Origin: Lachnospiraceae bacterium
Lineage (GTDB): Bacteria; Bacillota; Clostridia; Lachnospirales; Lachnospiraceae
Assembly: GCA_021201095.1 (NCBI GenBank)
Contig: JAJQFO010000205.1
Location: 39,067 to 75,307 of the forward strand
Length of the DNA stretch: 36,241 bases
Direction of reading: 5' to 3'
Part shown: positions 23,092 through 31,137 of the stretch, in pieces
Layout of the letters: each line of letters begins with the position of its first letter
Position numbering within the stretch: position 1 is the first letter of the stretch
The notes under the pieces: model-generated
Databases searched by the model: none
Seen by the model: only the letters and a program-made list of their open reading frames with translations
What the model was told of the DNA's origin: nothing
Program-made: the position numbers and the translations under genes

Positions 23092-24411
23092 TTACTTTCC
23101 ATACTCTTTCCGAAAAACCCTCTCCAGCACCTCCATCAGGCGATCGATGTGTTCCTTCCTATTATAATAATGGAGGCTGACTCTCACGTACTGACGGACA
23201 GCCACCGTAATATCCGCCCGCTCCAGTTCTTTTTTCAGCACCTCCCGGTATTCTTCCGGGCAGAGAAAGCTAATGCTTCCGCTCCAGGTCGCCGGGTTTT
23301 CTGAGCCGAGCAGCTGCAGGCGCACCCCCGACTGATACGGATTAAAGTCGTTCCGGCCAGACTGTTTTAGAGCAGACATTTCCAGCTCTGAAGAGTTTAG
23401 AACTGAATGGTTTGGAGCTGAATAGTTTGAATCTGAATCGCTCAGATCAGTCTGATTCAGTTCTGAACGAATCAGCCCGGACTGTTTCAGACAGTCCCGA
23501 TAGTATATTTCCAGCTCCCGGATATGAGCCGCAATATTTTCCACTCCGATCTCCAGGAGCAGCCCCACGCTCTCACTCATGACGGCAATTCCGTAATTAT
23601 TCCCGGTGCCGGATTCCATCCGGGGGGCACCGCTGACAAAGGTGGGGACACCTGCCTCGGTAAATCCCGGGCGAAAATCCAGACTATCTATTCGAATATT
23701 GCCGCCGCACACCGGAGGTGTGATTTTGTCCATAATTTCCCTTCTACAATAACAGAATCCAGCGCCCATCACACCGAGCATGCCCTTAAAGCTCGAGGAA
23801 GCCAGGATGTCAATTTTCATTTTCTGCACGTCCACCGGCAGGCGGCCCATTCCCTGCACGGCGTCCACCGAAAGCAGAATCCCGCGGCTCCGGCATACCT
23901 CACCCAGACGGGCAATGTCTGTCACATAGCCGGAAGAGGACTGCACCCAGGAAAGGGCGATCACCTTTGTCCGTTCTGTTATTTTCTGTATATAATCCTC
24001 CGCGCGGAAAACTCCGTTTTCGTTCTGTACCCAGACAGGCTTTATGCCCTTTTTCTGCGCCGCCGCCCAGGGCAGCCAGACCGTGGCAAAATCGCCGTTG
24101 CCGAGGATCACCTCATCCCCTTCCTCAAACGGATAAAACGAGGAAAGCAGATTGTTTCCCTGCGTGGTATTATCTGTAAAAAAAATATCCTCGGAGTCAG
24201 CGTGAATCAGTTCCCCAAGACGTTTTCGGCATTTCTCTCTGATGCTAAAGCTGTCTCCGTGTGTGGGGTGTCCCAGATGATACGCATAATCATCCAGGAA
24301 TTCCCTGGCGGTTTTCAATGTGCGTTCCGGCTGAAGTCCCAGTGTGGAGCAGTCCATATAGGCCCTGTCCCCCAGCCAGGCATATTCATCCAAAAACCTT
24401 TTTTCAATCAT
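23092..24411 (-). CDS. Class V aminotransferase (PLP) with a pentapeptide-repeat insert
   Basis: The 439 residues belong to fold-type I, class V PLP enzymes (cysteine desulfurase/isopenicillin epimerase-like). The PLP lysine is Lys209 in ASSSFKGMLGVMG; Asp183 in SVDAVQGMGR contacts the pyridine ring; FFTDNTTQGNN is the phosphate-binding region. The reaction may be transamination, epimerisation or C-S lyase chemistry and cannot be fixed. Residues 311-355 are nine five-residue units (SELNQ, TDLSD, SAPNH, SVLNS, SELEM and so on) inserted in the C-terminal small domain, just before GVRLQLLGSENP. GGAGG lies 5 nt before the ATG. It is downstream of the S9 peptidase and upstream of the M61-like gene, so it probably acts on amino acids or peptides from the same pathway. 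Confidence 0.85.
   Translation of the reverse strand: MIEKRFLDEYAWLGDRAYMDCSTLGLQPERTLKTAREFLDDYAYHLGHPTHGDSFSIREKCRKRLGELIHADSEDIFFTDNTTQGNNLLSSFYPFEEGDEVILGNGDFATVWLPWAAAQKKGIKPVWVQNENGVFRAEDYIQKITERTKVIALSWVQSSSGYVTDIARLGEVCRSRGILLSVDAVQGMGRLPVDVQKMKIDILASSSFKGMLGVMGAGFCYCRREIMDKITPPVCGGNIRIDSLDFRPGFTEAGVPTFVSGAPRMESGTGNNYGIAVMSESVGLLLEIGVENIAAHIRELEIYYRDCLKQSGLIRSELNQTDLSDSDSNYSAPNHSVLNSSELEMSALKQSGRNDFNPYQSGVRLQLLGSENPATWSGSISFLCPEEYREVLKKELERADITVAVRQYVRVSLHYYNRKEHIDRLMEVLERVFRKEYGK
23347..23481 (-). repeat. Nine 15-bp tandem repeats encoding S-x-L-x-x pentapeptides
   Basis: On the + strand the unit is like TTTRGARCTGAATRG; the middle copies (for example TTTAGAACTGAATGG, TTTGGAGCTGAATAG, TTTGAATCTGAATCG) are the least diverged. 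The units code for residues 311-355 of the aminotransferase. Confidence 0.85.
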
Positions 24412-24543
24412 CCAAGCCTCCGTTTAAACCTCCATTATTGAAATATGATTCAAGCGACAAAAGGACATGTTCCCGCAAATTACTCCGTACTTCGCAGCTT
24501 CACGCCAGTCTGTCTTTTGTGTACACGATTTTCTGCGAATCGA

Positions 24544-24665
24544 TCCGCCATCACTTTTCTCATAAATATTGAGGGAACCAGTCCGCCATCACTTTTCTCA
24601 TAAATATTGAGGGAACCAGTCCACCATTACTTCTATCATAGATACCGATGGAACCAGTCCGCCAT
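24544..24665 (-). repeat. 38-bp tandem copies of the S9 peptidase gene's 3' end
   Basis: On the - strand, three full units (24665-24628, 24627-24590, 24589-24552) are followed by a short partial copy. Each starts with ATG and reads M(A/V)DWF(H/P)(R/Q)YL-stop in its own frame. Unit 1 is the real gene end; units 2 and 3 are nearly identical to each other. They fill half of the gap to the class V aminotransferase gene; the other half (24412-24543) shows nothing recognisable. Confidence 0.92.
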
Positions 24666-26810
24666 CGTCCGGTAATAATGCTGCAGCTGGTCCGGGTCGG
24701 ACGGCTGCTCATGCCCGCAGTGCGGGTACAGGACCATTTTGATCGGAAAATCCTCCGCATGCGAGTCCTTGAGCGCCACAAACAGCTGGTGCGCCCCTTC
24801 CACCGGGCAGCGGTAATCCTCCATCCCATGCAGGATCAAAAACGGTGCGGAGACCTTTTCCATGCCGCAGATTGGCGATTTCTCGATCTCGTGTACCATA
24901 AATTCCCCGAAGGTCGGGTAGCCCTCTGAAGACCCCTGCATATCGGACGATGCATAGTCGATCAGGTTGTTCACGACCGAGCGCTGCGTAATGTATGCCC
25001 GGAAACGGTTCGACCGGGTGGCGATATAATTGGTCATATAGCCCCCGTAGCTTCCGCCGGTCAGACCTATGCGGTCAGAATCAATCCAGGAGAAACGGCT
25101 GCAGGCCTCGCTGACAAACTGCAGAATATCCATATAGGCAGAGCCGTCAAACGCCCGGTCCTGGTTCCGGTGAACATCCCCGTAGCCGGAGGAGCCTCTC
25201 GGATTGCAGAAAATCACGCCGAAGCCCTCGCCCGCAAAGCATTGCATCTCCAGGTCAAAGCCATAGGTATAAAACGGATGCGGTCCTCCGTGGATGTAGC
25301 AGATGCAGGGATACTTTTTCCCTGCTTCCATCCCCTGAGGCGGCAATGCAAATCCATGCACCCGGCTCTCCCCGTCCAGTGTATCAAAGAAAAAATCCTC
25401 CGCGCGGCTCAGCGCGACATCCTGAAGCCATGCTTCATTCGACTGCACCAGAAGCTCCATCCGGCCGTCCTTTTCATCCATCAGATAATAGGCTTCCGGG
25501 CGGTCGGTTTCCGTTTTCGTGACCAGCACCTTCCCGTTATGCGGAACGCCCATCCCGTTATAGGCAGCCTTTCCTCCGGCCAGCTTTTCCGGACGGTGGT
25601 TTTCCCCATAAATCGGCACCTTCCAAATCGTGCCCGCCCCAAAGCTTCCGCTGTGAAAAAGGACACTGCAGCCGTCCGATGAAATACGCATTTTCTCCAG
25701 CCCTCGCCCGCAGCCGGCATTGTAGGGGAACTGCACAGAGTCAAAGCACTCTTCCGTTTTCTCAAAAATCCTTACCTGCTCCTGCCCGTCCGGCGTAATC
25801 CGGTAAAGACTGCAGGACGGATAGGTCCCGGTCGGCTTTTCCGGATAGTCCAGGATGCCGACGATAATGTATTTTCCGTCCGGCGTAAAAACAGGCGTTA
25901 CCGGATTCGGATAGGAAACCACCATCTGATCCTTCGTCACGCGCGTGATCACGCAGGTATCCACATCAATCAGCAGTACATCCATTGCGATACTGATCTC
26001 TTTATCACAGTAGAGATTCGATTCACAGAGAATATGGCGGCTGTCCGGCGCCCAGCCTGCGTGCATAAAATTCGCATTCTCGCTGGTGATTCGCCGGGCC
26101 TTCGCGCTGCCGTCCGACGGCACCACCCAAAGCTGCATCACCTCCGGCTGTGCAAAACCCAGCCCGTCAAATTTATAGCCAAAGTCCGTGATGACCACCG
26201 GCTCCTTCGCCCGCTCTCTGGCGTAAGCCGCCTCCTCATCCGGATCCGGGATCTGCTGCAGCCATTCCTCATCCATATCGCCGGATGAAAAGGACGTAAA
26301 TGCGATCCATTTTCCGTCCGGCGACCATATTGGATTCATCAGCCCGAACCGCATCGTGGTCAGCTGACGGCAGCTTTCCGTGTCCAAATCACAGACAAAC
26401 AGCTGGGTACCGGCCTTTTCCACTGCAGATAGAAACAGAATTTTCGTGTAATCCGGTGAAAAGACCGGGTTCGTCTCCCCGTGTCCGCCGGCGGTAATCC
26501 TTTTCTGCCTGCGGTTTTGCCCACTGACCTGTATGCCATTTTGTCTGCCGTCCTGCACACTATCCGGTCTGCAGTCCTGCTCACTGTCCTGTCCACCGCT
26601 CTGCGCGTTGTCTTGTCTGCTGTCCCGTCTGTCAAAGTTGTTTGCGTCCGTTCGTGCCTGCAAGACGATCTGACTGACCCTTTTTCCATTCTCCTCATCA
26701 TATCTGGAATCCGCGTAAAGAATTTCGTCCGTCAGCGGATTGTATTCCCCAAAAGAAATGGTTTCTTTCTTTTTAAAATCTTCAAAGCTGCTTTTCCTTT
26801 TCTCCGCCAT
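24636..26810 (-). CDS. S9 family peptidase (prolyl oligopeptidase/acylaminoacyl-peptidase type)
   Basis: A 724-residue serine peptidase with no signal peptide, so probably cytoplasmic. The first ~450 residues form a WD40/TolB-like beta-propeller (NPIWSPDGKWIAF, PVFTPDGKYIIVG) that limits access to short peptides. The C-terminal alpha/beta-hydrolase domain carries Ser587 (GGSYGGYM), Asp665 (HGMEDYRCP) and His700 (PHCGHEQPS). Residues ~61-104 are a Gln/Asp-rich tetrapeptide-repeat insert in the first blade. Its start overlaps the end of the upstream GntR-S9 gene by 29 nt in another frame, with AAGGA 7 nt before the ATG, so translation is probably coupled. The 3' end is tandemly duplicated. It presumably degrades peptides imported by Opp (inference). 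Confidence 0.93.
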   Translation of the reverse strand: MAEKRKSSFEDFKKKETISFGEYNPLTDEILYADSRYDEENGKRVSQIVLQARTDANNFDRRDSRQDNAQSGGQDSEQDCRPDSVQDGRQNGIQVSGQNRRQKRITAGGHGETNPVFSPDYTKILFLSAVEKAGTQLFVCDLDTESCRQLTTMRFGLMNPIWSPDGKWIAFTSFSSGDMDEEWLQQIPDPDEEAAYARERAKEPVVITDFGYKFDGLGFAQPEVMQLWVVPSDGSAKARRITSENANFMHAGWAPDSRHILCESNLYCDKEISIAMDVLLIDVDTCVITRVTKDQMVVSYPNPVTPVFTPDGKYIIVGILDYPEKPTGTYPSCSLYRITPDGQEQVRIFEKTEECFDSVQFPYNAGCGRGLEKMRISSDGCSVLFHSGSFGAGTIWKVPIYGENHRPEKLAGGKAAYNGMGVPHNGKVLVTKTETDRPEAYYLMDEKDGRMELLVQSNEAWLQDVALSRAEDFFFDTLDGESRVHGFALPPQGMEAGKKYPCICYIHGGPHPFYTYGFDLEMQCFAGEGFGVIFCNPRGSSGYGDVHRNQDRAFDGSAYMDILQFVSEACSRFSWIDSDRIGLTGGSYGGYMTNYIATRSNRFRAYITQRSVVNNLIDYASSDMQGSSEGYPTFGEFMVHEIEKSPICGMEKVSAPFLILHGMEDYRCPVEGAHQLFVALKDSHAEDFPIKMVLYPHCGHEQPSDPDQLQHYYRTMADWFHRYL
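26499..26630 (-). repeat. 12-bp tandem repeats encoding an xxQD tetrapeptide insert
   Basis: About eleven 12-bp units (+ strand form like TCCTGTCYRCYG) encode SRQD, GGQD, SEQD, SVQD, GRQN and similar in the second S9 peptidase, residues ~61-104. A 24-bp higher-order period is visible in the middle. Confidence 0.8.
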
Positions 26811-29673
26811 TTTGCGTTCCTTTCAGATATGTGTCAAACCAGTCCACGATTTCCTGTATGTGCCGTTTCTGAAAATGCAGCAGCCCGGTGCGGCTGACCC
26901 CATGGTTTTCCCCGGGGAACATGACCAGCCGGACAGGGACGTCCCGGCGCCTTTCTTTGATGGAAATAAACATCTGCTCCGCCTGTTCAAAGGAGCAGCG
27001 GTAATCCTGATAGCCGTGCAGCAAAAGCAGCGGCGTGCGGATTTTGTCCATATCGCGAATGATGCTTGTCCGGGCACGGTCTGTCAGGCATTTGCGGACA
27101 TTTACATCCCGGTAATCCATGGCAGCGGAATAAAAACCAATATCTCCGGTGCCATAGGAGGTCGCCTTGTTGACAAACACACGCTGTCCGGCTGCCGCCG
27201 CAAAACGATCCGTCTTCATGATGATTTTGCATGTCATATAGCCGCCGTAGCTCCCGCCGGTGATGCCGACGCGCTTTTCATCCACATAGCCCTTCGCAAT
27301 CACCGCATCCAGAAACTGCATCAGGTCTTCGTACGCAGACTCGCCCCAGGAATCCTCCTCGTTGGAAAAGCTGAGTCCATAGCCATAGGAACCCCTCGGA
27401 TCGCAGGTAATGACCACATAGCCTGCGTTTGACAAAATCTGTATCTCATGCCAGAAATCATTGGTAAAGCAGACCGTAGGGCCGCCGTGGATATAAAGGA
27501 CGGCCGGATATTTTTTCCCTTCCTCAAAGCGGGCCGGGAGGCATACCCGTCCATGGATTGTGACCTTCCCATCCCGGGAGGGGACGTCCAGCTCTTCTGT
27601 CTCGCCGAGGGAGCACTCATTCAGCCAGGGGTTCGAATCCAGCACCCGCCGGAAGCTGCCCGAACGAACATGATACAGGTAGAGGTCGCGGATGGTGCGA
27701 TAGTCGCCTCTCGTCAGAAGAAGATTCCCCTTTACAGGCAGGCAGAATTCATGAATGGAAAAAGCGCCCCCTGCTACCAGCTCCGGGGCAGAATTTCCTT
27801 TTAAAGAGATCCGGTAAAGCCTCTCCGTTCCTTTCTCATAACCTAAAAACCAGGCATATTTCCCATCCACTGTGAAATACGGCTTTTCATCACCATACTG
27901 TGTCCGGCTCGAGGCGAGATTTTCCAGTCCCGGTCCTTCCTTCTCGGAATCACGGAACAGACAGGTGGTGGTGCCATCGGAAAGATTGAGCTTGTTCAGC
28001 CAGACGGTACTGCCGCCATTTTCAAAATAATAAAAGGGATACACCAGTGCGGCTCCGTCTTCTGTGAAAGCTGCCGGTACGTCCGCTGTAAGAAAAGCTC
28101 TGCTGGTCAGCTGCCGAAGGGTGACGTCCTTACCGGCTGCCGAACCGTCCCCGCTCTCCGCAGAAAGGCCTTTGCAGTCCGTCAGAACGTCCGCACAGTC
28201 TGCCAGGAGCAGCTCCTGTGAAGAGTAATGCGCGCCGGTATAAATCTGCCCATAGCAGGCAATCTGCTTCCCGTCCGGTGAAAACACCGGCAGATGGCAC
28301 GGAACCCTGCCGTTGGTCTTCCGCCAGGCGGCGCCGGAATCCCTCTGCTCGTCCTGAACCGTCGGTTTCTGAGACTTCCGCCAGCCTCCAGTCTGGTCCG
28401 TTCCCGTCAGGCGCTGCGGCAAAATTCTCTGCTTCCCGTCCGGTGAAACGATGCCGATGCAGGAAATGCTGCCGTCCAGCACTCCTTTGCACTCATCGCG
28501 TTTATAATCAATCGTTGTAATTTCAACCGGTTCCCATTCTTTTTTCTTCTTCCAGGCCGCTTTCTGCTCCGGAGTCATCTCCGTGAACGTCAGACCTTCT
28601 TCGATCTCCGTTTCCCAGAGCGGAGCTTCAAAGCAGAAGTAGTCTGTCTGTGTGCAATAATCAAAATTCAGAATGCCATGGCGCACCGTTGTAAGCTGCC
28701 TGGGCAGCTTGCCATCCTCCAGAATCCAGATCTGGTATTCTCCGGATCGGTCAGAGAGATAAGCAATTCGTCCATCCGCAAGGAAGCGCGGATGGCGGGT
28801 GCATTCCGACAGCCTTTTCTTCGCGGATAACTCTCCCTCTGCCGGTAAATTTCCCTCTGCGGATACCTCTGCTGATAAATCTCCTTCTGCAAGCGGATAC
28901 TTTTCCCCCGTTTTCAAATCAATCATCCACACAGCCGGCAGGAACCGTCCGTCCTCCACTCTGGCCTTGTATTCTGTCAGAAGTGCCCGCTTCCCGTCCG
29001 GAGATATCTGCGGATCGGAAAGATATACAATTTCATCCATACTTCCCGCAGAAAAAGCCCTGCGTGATTTCCACAGCACCGGAGCGTCAAAAAATTCTTC
29101 GTCCTTTTCCAGACAAAGATCCGTCTTCAGCGCGGCGAGCGCTTTTTCCTCATTTTTTTCCATGAGAGCTTTCAGCAGCTCACGATGCCTGTTTTCAATT
29201 TCCCTGTTGGAATTATCCCGGAAAGCAATGTTGGAAAAGGTCCCGTCCGCCTTTGTCAGCAGACCGTCCAGCGTATCCTCGATAAAGGTATCCTGGCACA
29301 GCTTTGCCAGTCCCATATGAAAATCATGATTCAGAACCGGGCCATCCGGCGGAAAAAGCTTTTTGATCTCCGAGGTCTCCACGTCCTTTATAATGCGGTG
29401 AACCACCAGCGATTCGATCACAAAGCGCAGCCGCTGGATCCTCAGAAAATCAGCGTCATTATAAACATTCAGCTTATAGCCCTTTCTTGGATAGCTCCTG
29501 ATCAGGCCTTCCTGCGCCAGCCGGTGGAGCGCTTCCCTGGCCGTCGCCTTGCTGACGCCCAGGGTTTTGCAGATGTCATTTTCCACAATCCAGTCATCCG
29601 GCTTATATTTTCCTTCTGTAATATCCTGCAGAAGCAGGCTGTAGCATTTATCCGTCAATGTTTCTGTCTGCAT
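26782..29673 (-). CDS. GntR-family regulator fused to an S9 peptidase
   Basis: One uninterrupted 963-residue frame. Residues 1-70 are a GntR winged helix-turn-helix (LGVSKATAREALHRLAQEGLI is the recognition region). Residues ~75-190 resemble a shortened FCD ligand-binding domain: RLRFVIESLVV, LNHDFHMGLAKL and NRHRELLKALMEKNEEKAL are family-like. Candidate metal positions are Asn115, His119, His163 and Asp185, where FCD proteins usually have Asp and three His. From ~215 a beta-propeller begins, then an alpha/beta hydrolase with Ser808 (GGSYGGYM), Asp890 (HGYQDYRCS) and His924 (GENHGVS). GGAG lies 7 nt before the ATG and nothing suggests a join by sequencing error. It sits between an aminotransferase gene and a second S9 gene. 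It may repress or activate the locus while hydrolysing the inducer (inference). Confidence 0.92.
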   Translation of the reverse strand: MQTETLTDKCYSLLLQDITEGKYKPDDWIVENDICKTLGVSKATAREALHRLAQEGLIRSYPRKGYKLNVYNDADFLRIQRLRFVIESLVVHRIIKDVETSEIKKLFPPDGPVLNHDFHMGLAKLCQDTFIEDTLDGLLTKADGTFSNIAFRDNSNREIENRHRELLKALMEKNEEKALAALKTDLCLEKDEEFFDAPVLWKSRRAFSAGSMDEIVYLSDPQISPDGKRALLTEYKARVEDGRFLPAVWMIDLKTGEKYPLAEGDLSAEVSAEGNLPAEGELSAKKRLSECTRHPRFLADGRIAYLSDRSGEYQIWILEDGKLPRQLTTVRHGILNFDYCTQTDYFCFEAPLWETEIEEGLTFTEMTPEQKAAWKKKKEWEPVEITTIDYKRDECKGVLDGSISCIGIVSPDGKQRILPQRLTGTDQTGGWRKSQKPTVQDEQRDSGAAWRKTNGRVPCHLPVFSPDGKQIACYGQIYTGAHYSSQELLLADCADVLTDCKGLSAESGDGSAAGKDVTLRQLTSRAFLTADVPAAFTEDGAALVYPFYYFENGGSTVWLNKLNLSDGTTTCLFRDSEKEGPGLENLASSRTQYGDEKPYFTVDGKYAWFLGYEKGTERLYRISLKGNSAPELVAGGAFSIHEFCLPVKGNLLLTRGDYRTIRDLYLYHVRSGSFRRVLDSNPWLNECSLGETEELDVPSRDGKVTIHGRVCLPARFEEGKKYPAVLYIHGGPTVCFTNDFWHEIQILSNAGYVVITCDPRGSYGYGLSFSNEEDSWGESAYEDLMQFLDAVIAKGYVDEKRVGITGGSYGGYMTCKIIMKTDRFAAAAGQRVFVNKATSYGTGDIGFYSAAMDYRDVNVRKCLTDRARTSIIRDMDKIRTPLLLLHGYQDYRCSFEQAEQMFISIKERRRDVPVRLVMFPGENHGVSRTGLLHFQKRHIQEIVDWFDTYLKGTQNGGEKEKQL
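28819..28890 (-). repeat. 18/12-bp repeats encoding an AEGxLx hexapeptide insert
   Basis: Units encode AEGDLS, AEVS, AEGNLP and AEGELS (residues ~262-285) in the first propeller part of the GntR-S9 fusion. One copy is short by two codons. The period is 18 bp, or 12 bp for the short unit. Confidence 0.7.
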
Positions 29674-29817
29674 GTTTCTCTCCGTCCTGTGATGGCAAAT
29701 ATTTCCTGATTATGTACGATATCTATTTCAGTTGCTGCAAAAGAAAAGTCATCCTTAAGTTTATTCCGGTGAAACCGTTCAGCCAAATACTCCAATGCCA
29801 GGCTGCCGAAAGCATTT

Positions 29818-31047
29818 TTAGCGCAGGTGCTCCATAAAGTCCATGGACTTTTGCAGTTCCTTTGAGGGCACGGCCAGACTGTAGCGGTAAAACTGTGCGC
29901 TGTCATGGTAATCCGTCCCCACATCCCCGTAAAACAGGGCTTCCTCTTCCAGAAAGCGGCGGAGCGCTTCGTCGTCCATGCCTGTCCGGCGGTAATCTAC
30001 CCAGGCAACATAGGTGCCCTGCGGATGCACCACGCGGGCGCCGGGAAGGATTTCCGGCAGTCTCTGCTCCAATATGCGGACATTTTCCCGGATCACTTCG
30101 CACAGTTCTTCCACAAAGGCTTTTCCCTCCTCTGTGTAAGCTTCCATCAGTCCCGCGTAAAGCATCGGGTCAATGCTGCCGTAATGGTCGGCATATTTCT
30201 GGTGTATGTATCGCCCCCGCAGCGCAGGATTCGGGATCAGCACATTCGCATGATTGACGCCGGTCAGACTCATGCACTTGCCCAGAGAAGTACAGGTCAT
30301 CGAAAGTCCTTCAGTGCCTGAGATCTCCCCAAATGGAACGGCTCTTACGCCCTCATCCAGTATGACTTCAGCAAAAATTTCATCCGAATAAACCGGAACC
30401 TGATAGCGGCGCGATAAGGCGTCCAGCTCTTCTAACTCTTCTCTCGGGAAGAGCGTTCCGGTCGGGTTATTCGGATTGCAGAGGACGATCAGGCCGATCT
30501 GACCGGAAGCCAGGCGTTTTTCCAGAGCCGGAAAATCGATCCGGTACCCGTTTCGCCGTCCAGTCATCTTCTGCCCCTGTTTTTCCTGCTCCTGAGCCAT
30601 CTGCGCCTGGTCTTCCGGCTCCAGAAGCCGCAGATATTCAAACGGAAGCCCCATTCTTGAGGCGGCCTGGGCGTAGCGGTTGTATCCGGGGCTGAACACA
30701 AGGAGGCTTTTTTCTTTTGAGCAGAAAATCCGTATCGCACTCGCCAGCCCGAAAATCGTGCCGTGGGTCGGCACAATCCATTCCGGACTGACCTCCCAGC
30801 CGCGGACATGCTGCATCCACCAGACCACCCGCTCATTGTAGCGGTCATTTTGCATGGTAAAGGCATACAGGCCGCGCTCTGCACAGGATGCCACCCCGCG
30901 TGAAAACGCCGGGCAGGTCGGAAAATCAAATTCCGCGCCCCAGTAGCACACCAGCCCCGCATCCTTTACCCGCTGCGGAGTCATCATATCCTTCAGCGAC
31001 TGACTGTTGCTTCTGTCGACACGTCTGTCAAAAAGAGAGCTTCCCAT
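29818..31047 (-). CDS. MalY/PatB-type PLP aminotransferase (cystathionine beta-lyase-like)
   Basis: The 409 residues are a fold-type I aminotransferase. The opening FDRRVDRSNSQSLKDM resembles the MalY/PatB N-terminus. Key residues are Asn194 (LCNPNNPTG), Asp222 with Tyr220 (VYSDEIF), and PLP-binding Lys257 (TSLGKCMSLTGVNHAN). Such enzymes cleave cystathionine/cysteine C-S bonds or transaminate. I preferred the ATG at 31047 (AAGGA about 12 nt upstream) to an in-frame TTG at 31074. Residues ~145-162 (Gln/Glu-rich) look like a small loop expansion. It follows oppF by 90 bp and precedes the GntR-S9 gene by 144 bp, with no convincing terminator or promoter in either gap. It may therefore be co-transcribed. 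Confidence 0.85.
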   Translation of the reverse strand: MGSSLFDRRVDRSNSQSLKDMMTPQRVKDAGLVCYWGAEFDFPTCPAFSRGVASCAERGLYAFTMQNDRYNERVVWWMQHVRGWEVSPEWIVPTHGTIFGLASAIRIFCSKEKSLLVFSPGYNRYAQAASRMGLPFEYLRLLEPEDQAQMAQEQEKQGQKMTGRRNGYRIDFPALEKRLASGQIGLIVLCNPNNPTGTLFPREELEELDALSRRYQVPVYSDEIFAEVILDEGVRAVPFGEISGTEGLSMTCTSLGKCMSLTGVNHANVLIPNPALRGRYIHQKYADHYGSIDPMLYAGLMEAYTEEGKAFVEELCEVIRENVRILEQRLPEILPGARVVHPQGTYVAWVDYRRTGMDDEALRRFLEEEALFYGDVGTDYHDSAQFYRYSLAVPSKELQKSMDFMEHLR

Positions 31048-31137
31048 AATAACATTGATTCCTTCTTTCTGCAACTTTTATTCCCACAAAGCAACGAGCC
31101 AGGCAGCCGTGCTTCTTCTGCCATTTATTTTTGCCCT

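Noticed and set aside
24544-24665. CRISPR or attachment-site repeats
   Set aside because: The units are contiguous copies of the S9 gene's own end with no spacers, integrase or tRNA nearby.
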